Shown here: piece after piece, positions 18,685 to 27,938 of the stretch
Layout of the letters: every line of letters begins with the position of its first letter
Position numbering within the stretch: the stretch's first letter is position 1
From: an uncultured Alteromonadaceae bacterium
Lineage (GTDB): Bacteria; Pseudomonadota; Gammaproteobacteria; Enterobacterales; Alteromonadaceae
Assembly (NCBI GenBank): GCA_947501935.1
Contig: CANMXU010000002.1
Coordinates: 186,001 to 250,000 of the forward strand
Length of the DNA: 64,000 nt
Direction of reading: 5' to 3'
Program-made: the position numbers and the translations under genes
Notes under the pieces: generated by a model
Seen by the model: only the letters and a program-made list of their open reading frames with translations
Databases searched by the model: none
What the model was told of the DNA's origin: nothing

Positions 18685-19512
18685 ATGGTTTACTTAAAAG
18701 TTCTGCCATTATATTTGACCAAGCTAAGCATCAGTTGGACGATTATACTCAGCTGCCTTTCGGTTAACGCACAACAAGTCACGCTACTTGCTGATGATGC
18801 TTACCCGCCGTATTCATATATAGAAAATGGTCAGGCCAAAGGCATTTATGTTGAACTTATAAACAAAGCTGCGGAAAAATTAAAACCCTATTACCAAATA
18901 AAAATTGTTGCTGTACCTTGGAAAAGAGGCCTTAAAGCATTAGAAACTGGCAGTGCTTTTGCTTTATTTCCGCCTTATAGACACATTGAAAAACGCCCCT
19001 ATATTTGGCCTTATTCGATCGCCATGCTCTCTGAAACCGTAGTCGCTTTTTGCTATAAAGATATTGAACTATCAAGCTATATTTATAAAGACTTAGAAAA
19101 CCTACCACAACCATTAAATATCGGTATTAACGCCGGCTACGAAATTTTAAATAAAGAATTACAAATTGCGAAAGCCAAAGGAACCATAAAAGTTTGGGAA
19201 AACAAAGACACCCGTTCAAATATTATTAAACTGCTTCGTAAGCGACTAGACTGCTATATAAACGACCGATTTTCAACCTTGTGGGAACTAAAGCACTTAC
19301 GTCAATCAAGTTCAAATAATGAATTAAATTTTAATGAAATCAGCGAAATGTTAGTAGTCATGACACAAACCGCCCATATTGGCTATAGCGATAGCAAAAA
19401 CCATAAATACCCTTTCAAAGAAGACTTTATTAAGCGCATGGATGAAGCCTTATCATCGTTATATAACTCCGAAGACTACAACCATATTTTGGCAGATTAT
19501 ATAGAGCCTTAA
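18685..19512 (+). CDS. Orphan periplasmic substrate-binding protein (SBP_bac_3-like)
   Basis: About 275 aa. Signal peptide ends near VNA-QQ. The mature start VTLLADDAYPPYSYIENGQAK is the classic type-3 solute-binding opening, followed by GIYVELINKAAEK and VPWKRGLKALETG. There is no ABC permease or ATPase nearby, so it may bind a ligand for signalling or be a degraded-specificity paralogue. Start placed at the ATG with AAGG 8 nt upstream; an upstream in-frame TTG would add six residues. Lies 26 nt after the porin gene and is possibly cotranscribed. Two related orphan proteins occur at 54533 and 63291. Confidence 0.82.
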   Translation: MVYLKVLPLYLTKLSISWTIILSCLSVNAQQVTLLADDAYPPYSYIENGQAKGIYVELINKAAEKLKPYYQIKIVAVPWKRGLKALETGSAFALFPPYRHIEKRPYIWPYSIAMLSETVVAFCYKDIELSSYIYKDLENLPQPLNIGINAGYEILNKELQIAKAKGTIKVWENKDTRSNIIKLLRKRLDCYINDRFSTLWELKHLRQSSSNNELNFNEISEMLVVMTQTAHIGYSDSKNHKYPFKEDFIKRMDEALSSLYNSEDYNHILADYIEP

Positions 19513-19525
19513 TGCGTTAAAAAAA

Positions 19526-20338
19526 TCAATTTTGACGAGTAAACTCAGAGGTTTTTAACCAATGACTACCTTGATAGTCTTTGGTTGTATGCGAGGCAGT
19601 ATTCACCCAGAAGTTTTTGCGGTTAAACATATATTGCGGATAATAATGACGACTAACCGATGCTAACGGATAATGATTCCAAGCTTTACCACTACGTTTA
19701 GACGTTGCTTCTAGCAAATAGCTTTGGTTATTTTTTTCTGCGACGACCCATGCATGGCCACCGGTTTTATATTTACCAATAACCACCTTGGCATCAACCC
19801 CTTCGGAAATAAGCCAGTCTGCTAATGCTAAGGCATGGTCTTCACAATCACCACGTAGTAGCTGAAATGCTTGCGCAGAATTTTGCCATAAATCGGCGGC
19901 GCCATATTGCTCACTGTCTAATTGATAAGTTTTGCGTTTTGATAAAATATAAAGTGGCAGCCACTGGTTTTCAACGGCAAAAGGTCGCAAGCCAACTAAG
20001 TAGCTATTCACAAAATGATGTTGCCAATCAAGTCCCATTGCGGTTGCAGTGGCGTTATTTTTAAAACGATCGAGCCAAAAATAAATATAGCTACGTTGCT
20101 GTTTATTTTTATGTTTTTGGATATTTTGCTGGATACGACTTTGCGTTAAAACTTCATTAGAGCGAGTAAAAACCACACGACCATTTTGCTTGCTATTACT
20201 GGTGAGTTTGACAGATAAATTATCGGCTGACATTTGGGCTTGTTTTAGCAAAGCTTGATCTGATGCCTTACTATTATTTTTAGCTCCACCAAAAATAATC
20301 ACCATAATCACAGCTAGCAGAATAAAAAACCAACGCAT
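19526..20338 (-). CDS. Transglutaminase-like cysteine peptidase family protein
   Basis: 270 aa with one N-terminal hydrophobic segment (residues 2-18), which anchors it to the inner membrane or exports it. The transglutaminase-like catalytic triad is visible: Cys in RGDCEDHALALADW (about 165), His in GGHAWVVAE (about 193) and an acidic residue in LLEATSK (about 207). It follows DUF350 by 8 nt, and the SPFH gene lies upstream, so the three likely form one operon. It could process or crosslink periplasmic proteins; the substrate is unknown. Confidence 0.8.
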   Translation of the reverse strand: MRWFFILLAVIMVIIFGGAKNNSKASDQALLKQAQMSADNLSVKLTSNSKQNGRVVFTRSNEVLTQSRIQQNIQKHKNKQQRSYIYFWLDRFKNNATATAMGLDWQHHFVNSYLVGLRPFAVENQWLPLYILSKRKTYQLDSEQYGAADLWQNSAQAFQLLRGDCEDHALALADWLISEGVDAKVVIGKYKTGGHAWVVAEKNNQSYLLEATSKRSGKAWNHYPLASVSRHYYPQYMFNRKNFWVNTASHTTKDYQGSHWLKTSEFTRQN

Positions 20339-20346
20339 AACTTAAA

Positions 20347-20580
20347 TTAAGCCTTCATGCCAAAACATATAATGAGGGCGACAAAAATTAAAATTGCCGA
20401 CGCAAAAATTGCCACAGCAAGATTATTTGCTTTTAACTCTTGTTGAATATCGACCCCCTTAAGTAATTTTTTGTCGATAACTACCAGCGCAATTACAGCA
20501 ACAAATAACGCTAATATGGTGTAACTTAAATTAACAGCAAGATTAACAAAGCTTGCTACAACAAAATCCCATTCCATCAT
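20347..20580 (-). CDS. DUF350 (YjfL-type) small membrane protein
   Basis: 77-aa inner-membrane protein starting MMEWDFVVASFVNLAVNL. There are two hydrophobic helices (about 10-32 and 52-74) separated by the charged loop DKKLLKGVDIQQELKANNLA; the last part matches the conserved core of DUF350. Start set at the ATG after AAGGAAAA; a longer in-frame reading would run through the upstream stem-loop. DUF350 proteins recur with SPFH/PspA-type membrane-stress genes. It lies between the SPFH and transglutaminase genes. Confidence 0.8.
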   Translation of the reverse strand: MMEWDFVVASFVNLAVNLSYTILALFVAVIALVVIDKKLLKGVDIQQELKANNLAVAIFASAILIFVALIICFGMKA

Positions 20581-20621
20581 TTTTCCTTTTTGTTTGTTCT
20601 TTTTATTTTCAACATTTACCA

Positions 20622-20650
20622 TTAAAGCTCGCTGCATTAGCGAGCTTTAA
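20622..20650 (-). other. Stem-loop between SPFH and DUF350 genes
   Basis: Perfect 12-bp inverted repeat TTAAAGCTCGCT / AGCGAGCTTTAA with a 5-nt loop, 17 nt after the SPFH stop. Only a short U run follows on the minus strand, so it is a partial terminator or mRNA-stabilising element within the operon. Confidence 0.65.
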
Positions 20651-20666
20651 TAATTAAGAAGCCGCT

Positions 20667-21602
20667 TTAATTTTTATTATTCATATTCCATAAAACACTT
20701 TGATCGCCGCCCATAATAGTCGTCGGCATTTGGCCATTCCACTGCTGGGCTCGCACGTATTCAACCATCATTTGTGAATTATTTAATGATTTGGCTTTTT
20801 CATTCAATGCTTCGGCTTCAGCCAACCCTTTCACTTTAATCGCTTCTGCTTCGGCTTGCGCTTCAGCACGTATGGCATAGGCTTTACCGTCAGCTTGCGC
20901 TTTGGCTGCATCACGTTGAGCAAGCGCGGTATTTACTTCACGCTGGGCTTCTAATTTTTGACGCTCCAAGCGATGCATTTCTGCCGCAGCTAAGTTCTTT
21001 TCGGTTTGCTTAGTTTCAATTGATTGAATGTATTTTTTTGGTAAGACTAAATTTTCTAGCTGCGCAGAATCTAACTTCACCGGATAGTCTTTCATTTCTT
21101 CAAGCAACAGCTCTTCAATTTGAGCGATCACTTGTGAACGATTTTGAATCAGCTCTTCCGCTTTATAACGTGCTAACGCATCTTTGGCCGCTGAACGTAA
21201 TTTAGGGTCTAGAATACGCGCTTCAAATTGCACTAAACCGCCGTAGCTTTTGAATAGGTCAAACGCTTCAGCTCTAAGTACGGTCCAGTTGATGGACACT
21301 TCTGCGGTCACTGGCATTTGTTCGTGAGTAGAAGCATTGAGTTTTTCAACATTTTTACGGGTACGAATTTCTAATACTTCCACGGTATCAACAAAAGGGA
21401 TTTTGGTATGTAAGCCCGGATTCACTTGCTCGGTGGCTTCACCAAAACGTTTGATAATACCTACATGACCTTCATCTACGGTATACATAGCTTGGAAGGC
21501 AAGTAGCAATAATATAAAAATAGTAACGACGGTAAAAATTGTGCTTTTACTTTTTGAAAAGGCACCTGATAAGTCGGGCAGATTTGGCGTTTGATTAGAC
21601 AT
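20667..21602 (-). CDS. SPFH/prohibitin (band 7) family membrane protein
   Basis: 311 aa. One TM helix (about 20-40), then the SPFH domain starting TVDEGHVGIIKRFGEATEQVNPGLHTKIP (written here only to show the family pattern in parts: VGIIKRFGE, NPGLH, KIPF). A long Ala/Glu/Arg-rich coiled coil spans about 185-275, and a short tail ends NMNNKN. Topology and length match prohibitin-type rather than flotillin-type proteins. Such proteins scaffold membrane microdomains or hold proteases. Likely first gene of an SPFH-DUF350-transglutaminase operon. Confidence 0.88.
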   Translation of the reverse strand: MSNQTPNLPDLSGAFSKSKSTIFTVVTIFILLLLAFQAMYTVDEGHVGIIKRFGEATEQVNPGLHTKIPFVDTVEVLEIRTRKNVEKLNASTHEQMPVTAEVSINWTVLRAEAFDLFKSYGGLVQFEARILDPKLRSAAKDALARYKAEELIQNRSQVIAQIEELLLEEMKDYPVKLDSAQLENLVLPKKYIQSIETKQTEKNLAAAEMHRLERQKLEAQREVNTALAQRDAAKAQADGKAYAIRAEAQAEAEAIKVKGLAEAEALNEKAKSLNNSQMMVEYVRAQQWNGQMPTTIMGGDQSVLWNMNNKN

Positions 21603-21721
21603 TGTTTTCCTTGCGTGCAGCTTTTTATTATTTATTTGGCCAATAAAATAACAGGTTTTTAGCGTAAATAAATATTTTTTATCATATTAACATGCTGTTA
21701 TATCAGTCGTTATTTAAACGC

Positions 21722-21752
21722 AAAAATGCCCAGTGAAGATTCACTGAGCATT
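21722..21752 (-). terminator. ahpF terminator
   Basis: On the minus strand AATGCTCAGTGAA pairs with TTCACTGGGCATT (13 positions, one U-G), then TTTTTG. About 27 nt after the ahpF stop. Confidence 0.85.
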
Positions 21753-21779
21753 TAAATTTATCGAAGAGTTAAAGGTTAT

Positions 21780-23333
21780 TTAGCTTTCGCGGATCAAGTA
21801 GTCGAAGGCTGATAGCGATGCTTTTGCGCCCTCGCCCATGGCAATAACAATTTGCTTATATGGCACAGTAGTAACATCGCCAGCGGCAAACACACCCGGT
21901 TCACTGGTTTGACATTTTTGATCAATAATCACTTCGCCATGCTGAGTACGCTCGACTAGACCATTTAAAAAATCACTGTTTGGTACTAAGCCGATTTGCA
22001 CAAATACGCCGGCTAATTCTTTACGGTGCAAGGCATTGGTTGCGCGGTCTTGATAGTCAATGGCAACTACTTTGCCGTTATTGGCAACAATTTCTTTGGT
22101 GGCGACATTTTTAATAATGGTGATTTTGTCATGTTGCTCGGCTTTTTCCACTAATACTTGGTCGGCTTTTAGCTCAGGTAAAAACTCAAATACGGTAACA
22201 TGTTCTACCATACCGGCTAAATCGAGCGCCGCTTCAATACCCGAATTACCACCGCCAACCACAGCCACTTCTTTGCCTTTGAAAAACGGGCCATCGCAGT
22301 GCGGACAAAACGCCACGCCATTGCCGATGTTTTCTTTCTCGCCCGGAATACCAAGCTCACGCCATTTTGCCCCGGTAGCAACAATCACGGTTTTTGAGTC
22401 AATCACTTCACCGCTCGATAAATGAATGCTTTTATTGCCCTCGGCTTTTCCGATTTTATCGACACGAACATGCTCTTTTTTAGTGATGTTGTAGTCATTT
22501 AAATGCGCCAGCATATTACCGGTTAATTCGGTACCTGTGGTTTTTGGCACTGAAATTAAGTTTTCAATACCGACAGTGTCTTTAACTTGGCCGCCGATTC
22601 TATCGGCGATCATAGTGACATTTAGCCCTTTACGCGCGGCATAAATTGCGGCAGCAACGCCACTTGGCCCACCACCAATCACGGTAACATCTTGCGTAGG
22701 CAAAGCTTGGCTTTCACCTTGATTAACAATTTCAGGGAAGCGCTCAATTAATTTATCGACGAGTTGCGCGGTATCAATTTTACCATTAGCAAATAATTCA
22801 CCATTAACATAAACACTGGGTACGCCTTGAATATTACGCTGAGAAATTAGTTCAGGGGACAACCCACCGTCGATCATTTCACTGCTGATGTGTTTGTTTA
22901 ATAAGGCAAACTGATTAAGCGACTGCACCACGTCAGGACAGTTATGACAGCTTAATGAAACAAACACTTCAAAATGCAGGGGTTCATTAATATTGCCGAT
23001 CAATTGCTTTAAGGTATCGTCTAATTTGCTCTCTGTTCCGGCCGATTGTAACAAGGCTAAAATAAGCGAGTTAAATTCATGTCCGCTTGGAATGCCTGAG
23101 AATAAAATGCCATTAGGCTGATCATTCACTTGTAAAGAAAAGGTGATCGGGCTGCGTAATGCAATATCAGCTTCAACAAGCTCTAAGTTTTCTGAAACAC
23201 TGCAAAGCTCAGTTAAAAACGCTTTAAGTTCATCGCGCTTTTCATGGGTGCCCGTTTGTAATACCAAACGAACCTTGTTGGTCATGTTTGCGGCATAAGA
23301 TTTAACTGCGTTTAAAATATCTTGGCTTAACAT
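21780..23333 (-). CDS. ahpF: Alkyl hydroperoxide reductase subunit F
   Basis: FAD/NADH-dependent disulfide reductase that recycles AhpC. 517 aa from the start [14 protein letters not shown] sits 8 nt upstream, and a 32-codon in-frame upstream extension does not fit the family. The N-terminal tandem thioredoxin-like domain carries CHNC (about 130). The FAD-binding [17 protein letters not shown] is at about 220. The redox-active CPHCDG is at about 345, and the C-terminal FAD motif is [15 protein letters not shown]. Lies downstream of ahpC on the same strand with a 120-bp gap. Confidence 0.97.
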   Translation of the reverse strand: MLSQDILNAVKSYAANMTNKVRLVLQTGTHEKRDELKAFLTELCSVSENLELVEADIALRSPITFSLQVNDQPNGILFSGIPSGHEFNSLILALLQSAGTESKLDDTLKQLIGNINEPLHFEVFVSLSCHNCPDVVQSLNQFALLNKHISSEMIDGGLSPELISQRNIQGVPSVYVNGELFANGKIDTAQLVDKLIERFPEIVNQGESQALPTQDVTVIGGGPSGVAAAIYAARKGLNVTMIADRIGGQVKDTVGIENLISVPKTTGTELTGNMLAHLNDYNITKKEHVRVDKIGKAEGNKSIHLSSGEVIDSKTVIVATGAKWRELGIPGEKENIGNGVAFCPHCDGPFFKGKEVAVVGGGNSGIEAALDLAGMVEHVTVFEFLPELKADQVLVEKAEQHDKITIIKNVATKEIVANNGKVVAIDYQDRATNALHRKELAGVFVQIGLVPNSDFLNGLVERTQHGEVIIDQKCQTSEPGVFAAGDVTTVPYKQIVIAMGEGAKASLSAFDYLIRES

Positions 23334-23452
23334 AGTGCTACCTTTAAATTCTGTAAAATAGGAGACGAAATTTTCTACTGGGGAAAGCGAGGGGAGACGC
23401 ATCTTTCGATAGCGGCTCAAGCCTCGCATTGATTTGCTTAAAAAGTTGGGGC

Positions 23453-24016
23453 TTAGATTTTACCCACTAAGTCTAAGCTAGGGGTTAAGGTTGCTTCACC
23501 TTGTTCCCATGCTGCCGGACATACTTCACCGTCGTTATCACGAACATATTGTGCCGCTTTTACGTTACGAACCATGTCTTTTGCACTTCGGCCAATGCCA
23601 CCTGCGTGAATGTGCGCAACTTGAATAACACCATCTGGGTCTACTAAAAACGTGCCGCGATGTGCCATGTGGTCTTCTTCAATCATTACGTCAAAACCGC
23701 GAGTAATAGTGCCGGTTTGGTCACCAACCATTGGGAATTTGATTTTGCCAATCGCGTCTGACGAGTCGTGCCATGCTTTGTGTGAAAAGTGCGTATCGGT
23801 TGATACTGCATATACTTCAACACCTAAACCTTGCAATTCTTCGTATTGGTTCGCCATGTCTTCTAATTCAGTCGGGCAGACAAAGGTGAAATCAGCGGGG
23901 TAAAATAAAAAGATGCCCCACTTACCTTTTACACTTTCTGATGTTACTTCAACAAATTCACCGTTATGAAAAGCTTGAGCCGAAAATTCTGGGAGTGTTT
24001 TGCCAATCTGAGCCAT
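23453..24016 (-). CDS. ahpC: Alkyl hydroperoxide reductase subunit C (2-Cys peroxiredoxin)
   Basis: 187-aa typical 2-Cys peroxiredoxin that detoxifies hydrogen peroxide and organic peroxides. The peroxidatic cysteine is in [10 protein letters not shown] (about 47) and the resolving cysteine is in EVCPAAW (about 166). GAGGAA lies 8 nt before the ATG. Divergent from oxyR, which is expected to activate it on peroxide stress. Confidence 0.97.
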   Translation of the reverse strand: MAQIGKTLPEFSAQAFHNGEFVEVTSESVKGKWGIFLFYPADFTFVCPTELEDMANQYEELQGLGVEVYAVSTDTHFSHKAWHDSSDAIGKIKFPMVGDQTGTITRGFDVMIEEDHMAHRGTFLVDPDGVIQVAHIHAGGIGRSAKDMVRNVKAAQYVRDNDGEVCPAAWEQGEATLTPSLDLVGKI

Positions 24017-24212
24017 GAGTAATTCCTCGTTTAATTTAAAAGTTGTTTAAGTTGGAAAGCGTGTTTGCTTTCGATGGGGAAATAATACGATCGCCCGTTC
24101 AATTAATAAATTTGATTAAATAGATATTGATATTCAAAAAAACTGAACGTAAAAGACGTGATAATTACATTTAATCGATTAAAATAAGCATAATGTTCTA
24201 ACGATTGGAATA

Positions 24213-25118
24213 ATGATGATTTCATTAAAACAACTTCACTATGCACTTGCCGTTGAAAAAACACTGCACTTTAAAAAAGCCGCCGAGGCCTGCAATGTTT
24301 CACAGTCGGCGTTAAGCACCGCCATTACCGAGCTAGAAAAGCAATTAGGTATTCATGTATTTGAACGTAATAATAAGCAGGTATTAGTGACTGCTGACGG
24401 CAAGCTTATTCTCAACAAAGCCAAAACCATTAAGCTCGAAATTGACGAGCTGATGCAGCTTTCGCAAACCAATAAAGCGCCATTGTCTCGTCCGATGACC
24501 TTGGGGGTTATTCCCACCATAGGGCCGTATTTATTACCCAAAGTATTGCCCGCGGTGAGAAAACAATATCCTGACTTTAAATTAAAAATTGTCGAAGAAC
24601 AGTCACATGTATTGGTAGATATGGTCAGAAATGGTGATATTGACGCCGCAGTATTTGCCTTACCTTATGCCCTTGACGGCCTAATGAGTTTTGAATTTTG
24701 GCAAGAAGATTTTTATTTAGTGACCCACAAAGATGAATTTCCGCAAAACGTCACTGAAATAACCAGTGCCGAATTAGCCTTCGACAAACTGATGTTATTA
24801 AAAGAAGGGCATTGCTTAAAAGATCACGCCCTTGCCGCCTGTAGCTTGCAAAGCAATAAACAAGAGTCAGACTTTGACTCGGCCAGCTTACATACCTTGA
24901 TTCAAATGGTCGCCGGCAAGCTTGGCACCACCTTAGTACCGCAAATGGCAATTGATCAACTCATTCATAATAACTCAGAACTGCAAGCCATACATTTAGA
25001 CGAACCAGGGCCGCACCGCAGTATTGCGTTAGTGATCCGCCCGAACTATGTGCGCACTGCTGAAATTAGTATTTTAAAAGAGATGTTTCACCAAGAGCTC
25101 ACAAAATATTGTTGCTAA
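24213..25118 (+). CDS. oxyR: Hydrogen-peroxide-inducible LysR activator OxyR
   Basis: 301-aa LysR regulator. The N-terminal winged HTH (LHFKKAAEACNVSQSALS) is clear. The redox pair characteristic of OxyR is present: Cys in KEGHCLKD and a second Cys nine residues later (LAAC), the same spacing as Cys199/Cys208 of E. coli. Position divergent from ahpC supports the name. Two adjacent ATGs could start it; GGA lies 4-7 nt upstream. Confidence 0.95.
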   Translation: MMISLKQLHYALAVEKTLHFKKAAEACNVSQSALSTAITELEKQLGIHVFERNNKQVLVTADGKLILNKAKTIKLEIDELMQLSQTNKAPLSRPMTLGVIPTIGPYLLPKVLPAVRKQYPDFKLKIVEEQSHVLVDMVRNGDIDAAVFALPYALDGLMSFEFWQEDFYLVTHKDEFPQNVTEITSAELAFDKLMLLKEGHCLKDHALAACSLQSNKQESDFDSASLHTLIQMVAGKLGTTLVPQMAIDQLIHNNSELQAIHLDEPGPHRSIALVIRPNYVRTAEISILKEMFHQELTKYCC

Positions 25119-25154
25119 TGCGATGAGCCTTAATGTATAGCACCTAGCCAGTAG

Positions 25155-25195
25155 GAATAAAAAAGCACAGTAATCAATTTAGCTTACTGTGCTTT
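25155..25195 (-). terminator. Terminator after coiled-coil lipoprotein gene
   Basis: AAAGCACAGTAA (25162-25173) and TTACTGTGCTTT (25184-25195) form a perfect 12-bp stem. On the minus strand it is followed by a T-rich run, so it ends the 25244 gene and may also stop oxyR transcripts from the other side. Confidence 0.85.
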
Positions 25196-25243
25196 GGGGT
25201 TATTGCTTTTAAAAGTTACCGCTTATTCAAACGCTAACTGACA

Positions 25244-26743
25244 CTAGCCTTCAGAGGCTGTATCTTTTTCTGCAGAGGTTGTACTTTCTACCGCTTTTAC
25301 TGGTGCCGTAGCGGCCTCTTCAACTTTTTCGCCTTGTAAACTTGCAAGCTCAGCCTGTAGCTTTTTGTTTTCTTGCATAAGCACTTGGTTTTCTTGTGTG
25401 CGTGAAGCTAATGCTTGATTAAGCTTTTCAAGTTCATTGGTTGATTTAAGCACTTTATTTTCTTGCTCAAGTAAGCTCTTTTCTTGCTGTAATTTAGCAG
25501 CCGAATCAGCTGATGCTTGTTTGGCTTTATCCGCGGCAATCTTTGCTTCTAACAAAGCAAACTCTTGTTTAGCTTTAGTTAATGCTTGGGTTAAATTATT
25601 TTCTGACAAAGCAAGTTGTGCTAACTGCTCATTTACTTTCATCAATTGCTGATCTTTTTCAGTAATTTGTTTGATCATGTCTTGATTAAGCTTATTTTTG
25701 TCGCCTGTAACAACCAGCAATAAGTTATTTTTATCTTCAACTGACTGCAATAATTGCTCTTTTTCTATTGTTAACTCAGCAAGTTTAGCAACGGTTTCTG
25801 TCGATTTTGTTGCAATAGTGGCAATTTGTTCTTTAATGGTTAGGTTACGAAGATCTGCTAAACCGAGCGCTGAAGATATGGTTTCTAATTCATTTTCATG
25901 ATTTAACATAAATGCTTCAAGGTTATCATTGTCTAACGCTTTTAGGTTCTTAACCGCAACCATAATGTTTTGGCTATGTAGCAGGTCAAACTCTGCCAAT
26001 GCAACAGCTTTATTGATGCTTTCTCCGTCGCGAGGCGAAGCGGTAATAACGGCTTCAGCTCGTTCTTTCGAGGCAATCGCTTTTTGATAGCTAATCGGAA
26101 TATATTTAGCCGCCTTAATTTTATTTAAGCCTTTTATTATGCTGTTTAGCTTACTTAATTTAATCTCTTTAACAGCTTTAACTTCTAAAGCAGATAAGGT
26201 GATCAATAACGTTGCTTGCTTGTCTTGTGCTTTTGCGATGTTGCCATCAGCAATGCTTTCGACGAGGTCATCCAAGCGTTTTTTAGCTTGCTGATAGCTT
26301 TTAGGGTAAATAGTTTTTACATCAAGTGCATCTAAACGAGCAAACTGCTCAAAGCTATCAGCCAAATTGCTTGTTGCTGCTTTTTTTATTTCCCAAGCAG
26401 TATCTAAATATTGGTTGGCCGTTTGAACATAAGCGATAATTTTGTTGGTTTGCTTTAACGTTGCTTTATTAGGTTCAAAGCGAATATCTTGAAAGTCTTC
26501 TTCAGCATCATCATATTCGGCGATGGCTTTTTTAAGCTTTGCTGGTGAAAAATAGGCTAAGTTTTCTTGCTCTGCTTGGCTAAGGCGTTGCTCAATATTA
26601 GTCATCGCCGTTTGTACTAATAAAAATTGAGCATTACGTTGCTCTGCCTGTTGCGCTAACTCACTAGGGCTTTGAGTAGACGCACAACCGTTTAGTAAGA
26701 GAAAACTGGTTAAACTGGCGGCAAGTAATATTGAGCTTTTCAT
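25244..26743 (-). CDS. Coiled-coil outer-membrane-type lipoprotein
   Basis: 499-aa lipoprotein: signal peptide with lipobox LNGC (Cys19). A helical region (about 25-280), rich in Ala/Lys/Asp and with repeated SYQKA/YQQAKKRLDDL-like segments, resembles DUF4398-type domains. A long coiled coil follows (about 310-475, with KLNQDMIKQI, LEAKIAADKAKQ, LEQENKVLKS and QVLMQENKKLQAEL). Unlike OmpA-fused relatives, no OmpA domain follows; the tail is Ala/Glu/Thr-rich. Likely a periplasmic spacer or envelope-structural protein; function unknown. Monocistronic. Confidence 0.75.
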   Translation of the reverse strand: MKSSILLAASLTSFLLLNGCASTQSPSELAQQAEQRNAQFLLVQTAMTNIEQRLSQAEQENLAYFSPAKLKKAIAEYDDAEEDFQDIRFEPNKATLKQTNKIIAYVQTANQYLDTAWEIKKAATSNLADSFEQFARLDALDVKTIYPKSYQQAKKRLDDLVESIADGNIAKAQDKQATLLITLSALEVKAVKEIKLSKLNSIIKGLNKIKAAKYIPISYQKAIASKERAEAVITASPRDGESINKAVALAEFDLLHSQNIMVAVKNLKALDNDNLEAFMLNHENELETISSALGLADLRNLTIKEQIATIATKSTETVAKLAELTIEKEQLLQSVEDKNNLLLVVTGDKNKLNQDMIKQITEKDQQLMKVNEQLAQLALSENNLTQALTKAKQEFALLEAKIAADKAKQASADSAAKLQQEKSLLEQENKVLKSTNELEKLNQALASRTQENQVLMQENKKLQAELASLQGEKVEEAATAPVKAVESTTSAEKDTASEG

Positions 26744-27061
26744 GGAGGTTCCTCAGTATAAATAACTAACAAGTATCGGTGATCCTTGAACTTGTTTTAC
26801 AGACATCACTTAAATGTAACTTAATGTAATCGGCGATTTTACCTATCTTTTAGTGAATTACCAGTAGATTGAACATGCTCTTATTTTAAAGCCGAGCAAA
26901 AGTAACATTTTGCTCTGATGCAAAATCAAGAGAAAAGGCATGATTCAGTTTTTCAGAATACCATTTTCGTTTTAATGAAATGTACTAAGTTCGATGCAAC
27001 CGTCATGATGAACCTGCATTAAATACAAGTATCAAGCAGCCATTAAACGAGGAGAATCACC
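26744..27061. other. Intergenic region before 41-codon ORF
   Basis: About 320 AT-rich bases between two divergent units. It should carry the promoters of the lipoprotein gene (minus) and the small ORF (plus). I see no RNA gene, repeat or clear operator. Confidence 0.5.
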
Positions 27062-27187
27062 ATGAATACTTTAATTCATTACTTTAGAACTGTTTTTCAA
27101 CATCAAGCCCAACGCGATACGGTGATAAGCTGTAACTATGGTAATAACTATTATGGCGATCAGATTTGTACCCAAAAGCCAGAATAA
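27062..27187 (+). CDS. Small protein, 41 aa, unknown
   Basis: ATG preceded by GAGGAG (7-8 nt spacing), among the best ribosome binding sites in the window, opens a 41-codon ORF beginning MNTLIHYFRTVFQHQAQ and ending in TAA. The second half has two cysteines and a Tyr/Asn-rich stretch (CNYGNNYYGDQIC). The first half could form a short amphipathic helix. A hairpin with a T run follows within about 20 nt. I do not recognise the family. RBS plus terminator make a real gene likely, but the function is open. Confidence 0.6.
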   Translation: MNTLIHYFRTVFQHQAQRDTVISCNYGNNYYGDQICTQKPE

Positions 27188-27204
27188 CACCTTATTTTAG
27201 TTTC

Positions 27205-27233
27205 ACCTTAGGCTAAGGTATCTTGTGTTTTTT
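27205..27233 (+). terminator. Possible terminator of small ORF
   Basis: ACCTTA-GGC-TAAGGT (6-bp stem, 27205-27219), then ATCTTGTG and a run of six T (27228-27233). The gap between stem and T run weakens the call. Confidence 0.45.
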
Positions 27234-27325
27234 AAGCGACCTTAGTTAATTCACCATTAAAATCTATAGACTTTTTTGCTGTTATAACATACCCTTAACG
27301 TCCAAAATTTATGCTATGGACAGCA

Positions 27326-27826
27326 ATGAATAAGTTACTTTTTCCACTACTATTTTTATTTTCGTTTACATCGTACTTCTCTTTTGCTGTACCAGCAGAA
27401 GGCGATACTCTCACTTCATATTTAGGTAAAAATAGACAAGGTGACGCTGTCAGCATCACTGAAATGCACGGTAAAGTGATTGTCGTTTCCTTTTGGGCGA
27501 CATGGTGCCCGTATTGCATTAAAGAGCTATCAGCCCTCGAAAAAATTCAGCGTCAAATATCTAAAGATAAGCTTGACGTCGTCGCGGTAAACTTCAAAGA
27601 GTCACGGAAAGTCTTTAGCAATATTAAGCGCAAACTCAAAGGTTTTGCCATTACCATAACTCATGACAAACGCGGCACTATTGGTAAAGAGTTTGACGTT
27701 TCAGGCCTACCACATATGCTGATTATCGATAAAAATGGCACGCTAAAACATATTCATAAAGGCTATAGCGAGAAATCTCTGCCAAAACTCATTGAACAAA
27801 TAAATCATTTATTAGTGAGTACCTAG
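27326..27826 (+). CDS. TlpA/ResA-like thioredoxin-fold protein
   Basis: About 166 aa. Exported or membrane-anchored by an N-terminal signal (NKLLFPLLFLFSFTSYFSFA). The thioredoxin-like domain has active site WCPYC in SFWATWCPYCIKELSA (about residue 70). The cis-proline segment SGLPHMLIIDKNG is typical of TlpA/ResA periplasmic thiol-disulfide proteins. Start set at the second in-frame ATG (GGA 6 nt upstream). Lies 112 nt before the giant lipoprotein gene. Its partner is unknown. Confidence 0.85.
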   Translation: MNKLLFPLLFLFSFTSYFSFAVPAEGDTLTSYLGKNRQGDAVSITEMHGKVIVVSFWATWCPYCIKELSALEKIQRQISKDKLDVVAVNFKESRKVFSNIKRKLKGFAITITHDKRGTIGKEFDVSGLPHMLIIDKNGTLKHIHKGYSEKSLPKLIEQINHLLVST

Positions 27827-27938
27827 AACACCGATAAACCTATTTAATTACTCTTACTTTACGGGTTTAGTCGGCATTTCACTCTTTATGTTAATGCCCT
27901 ACACCTAATTATACATTTATCCAAGGATAGCAAATAAC

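Noticed and set aside
20581..20637. Longer start for the DUF350 protein
   Set aside because: It would read through the 12-bp stem-loop; the ATG after AAGGAAAA matches the family start.
22060..22425. 121-codon plus-strand ORF opposite ahpF
   Set aside because: Shadow frame; the ahpF frame carries all cofactor motifs.
23334..23429. Extended N-terminus of AhpF
   Set aside because: The 32 extra residues do not fit the family, and the internal ATG has a well-spaced AAGG.
24017..24212. OxyR binding site between ahpC and oxyR
   Set aside because: A site is expected, but I could not align a convincing ATAG-N7-CTAT tetrad by eye, so none is listed.
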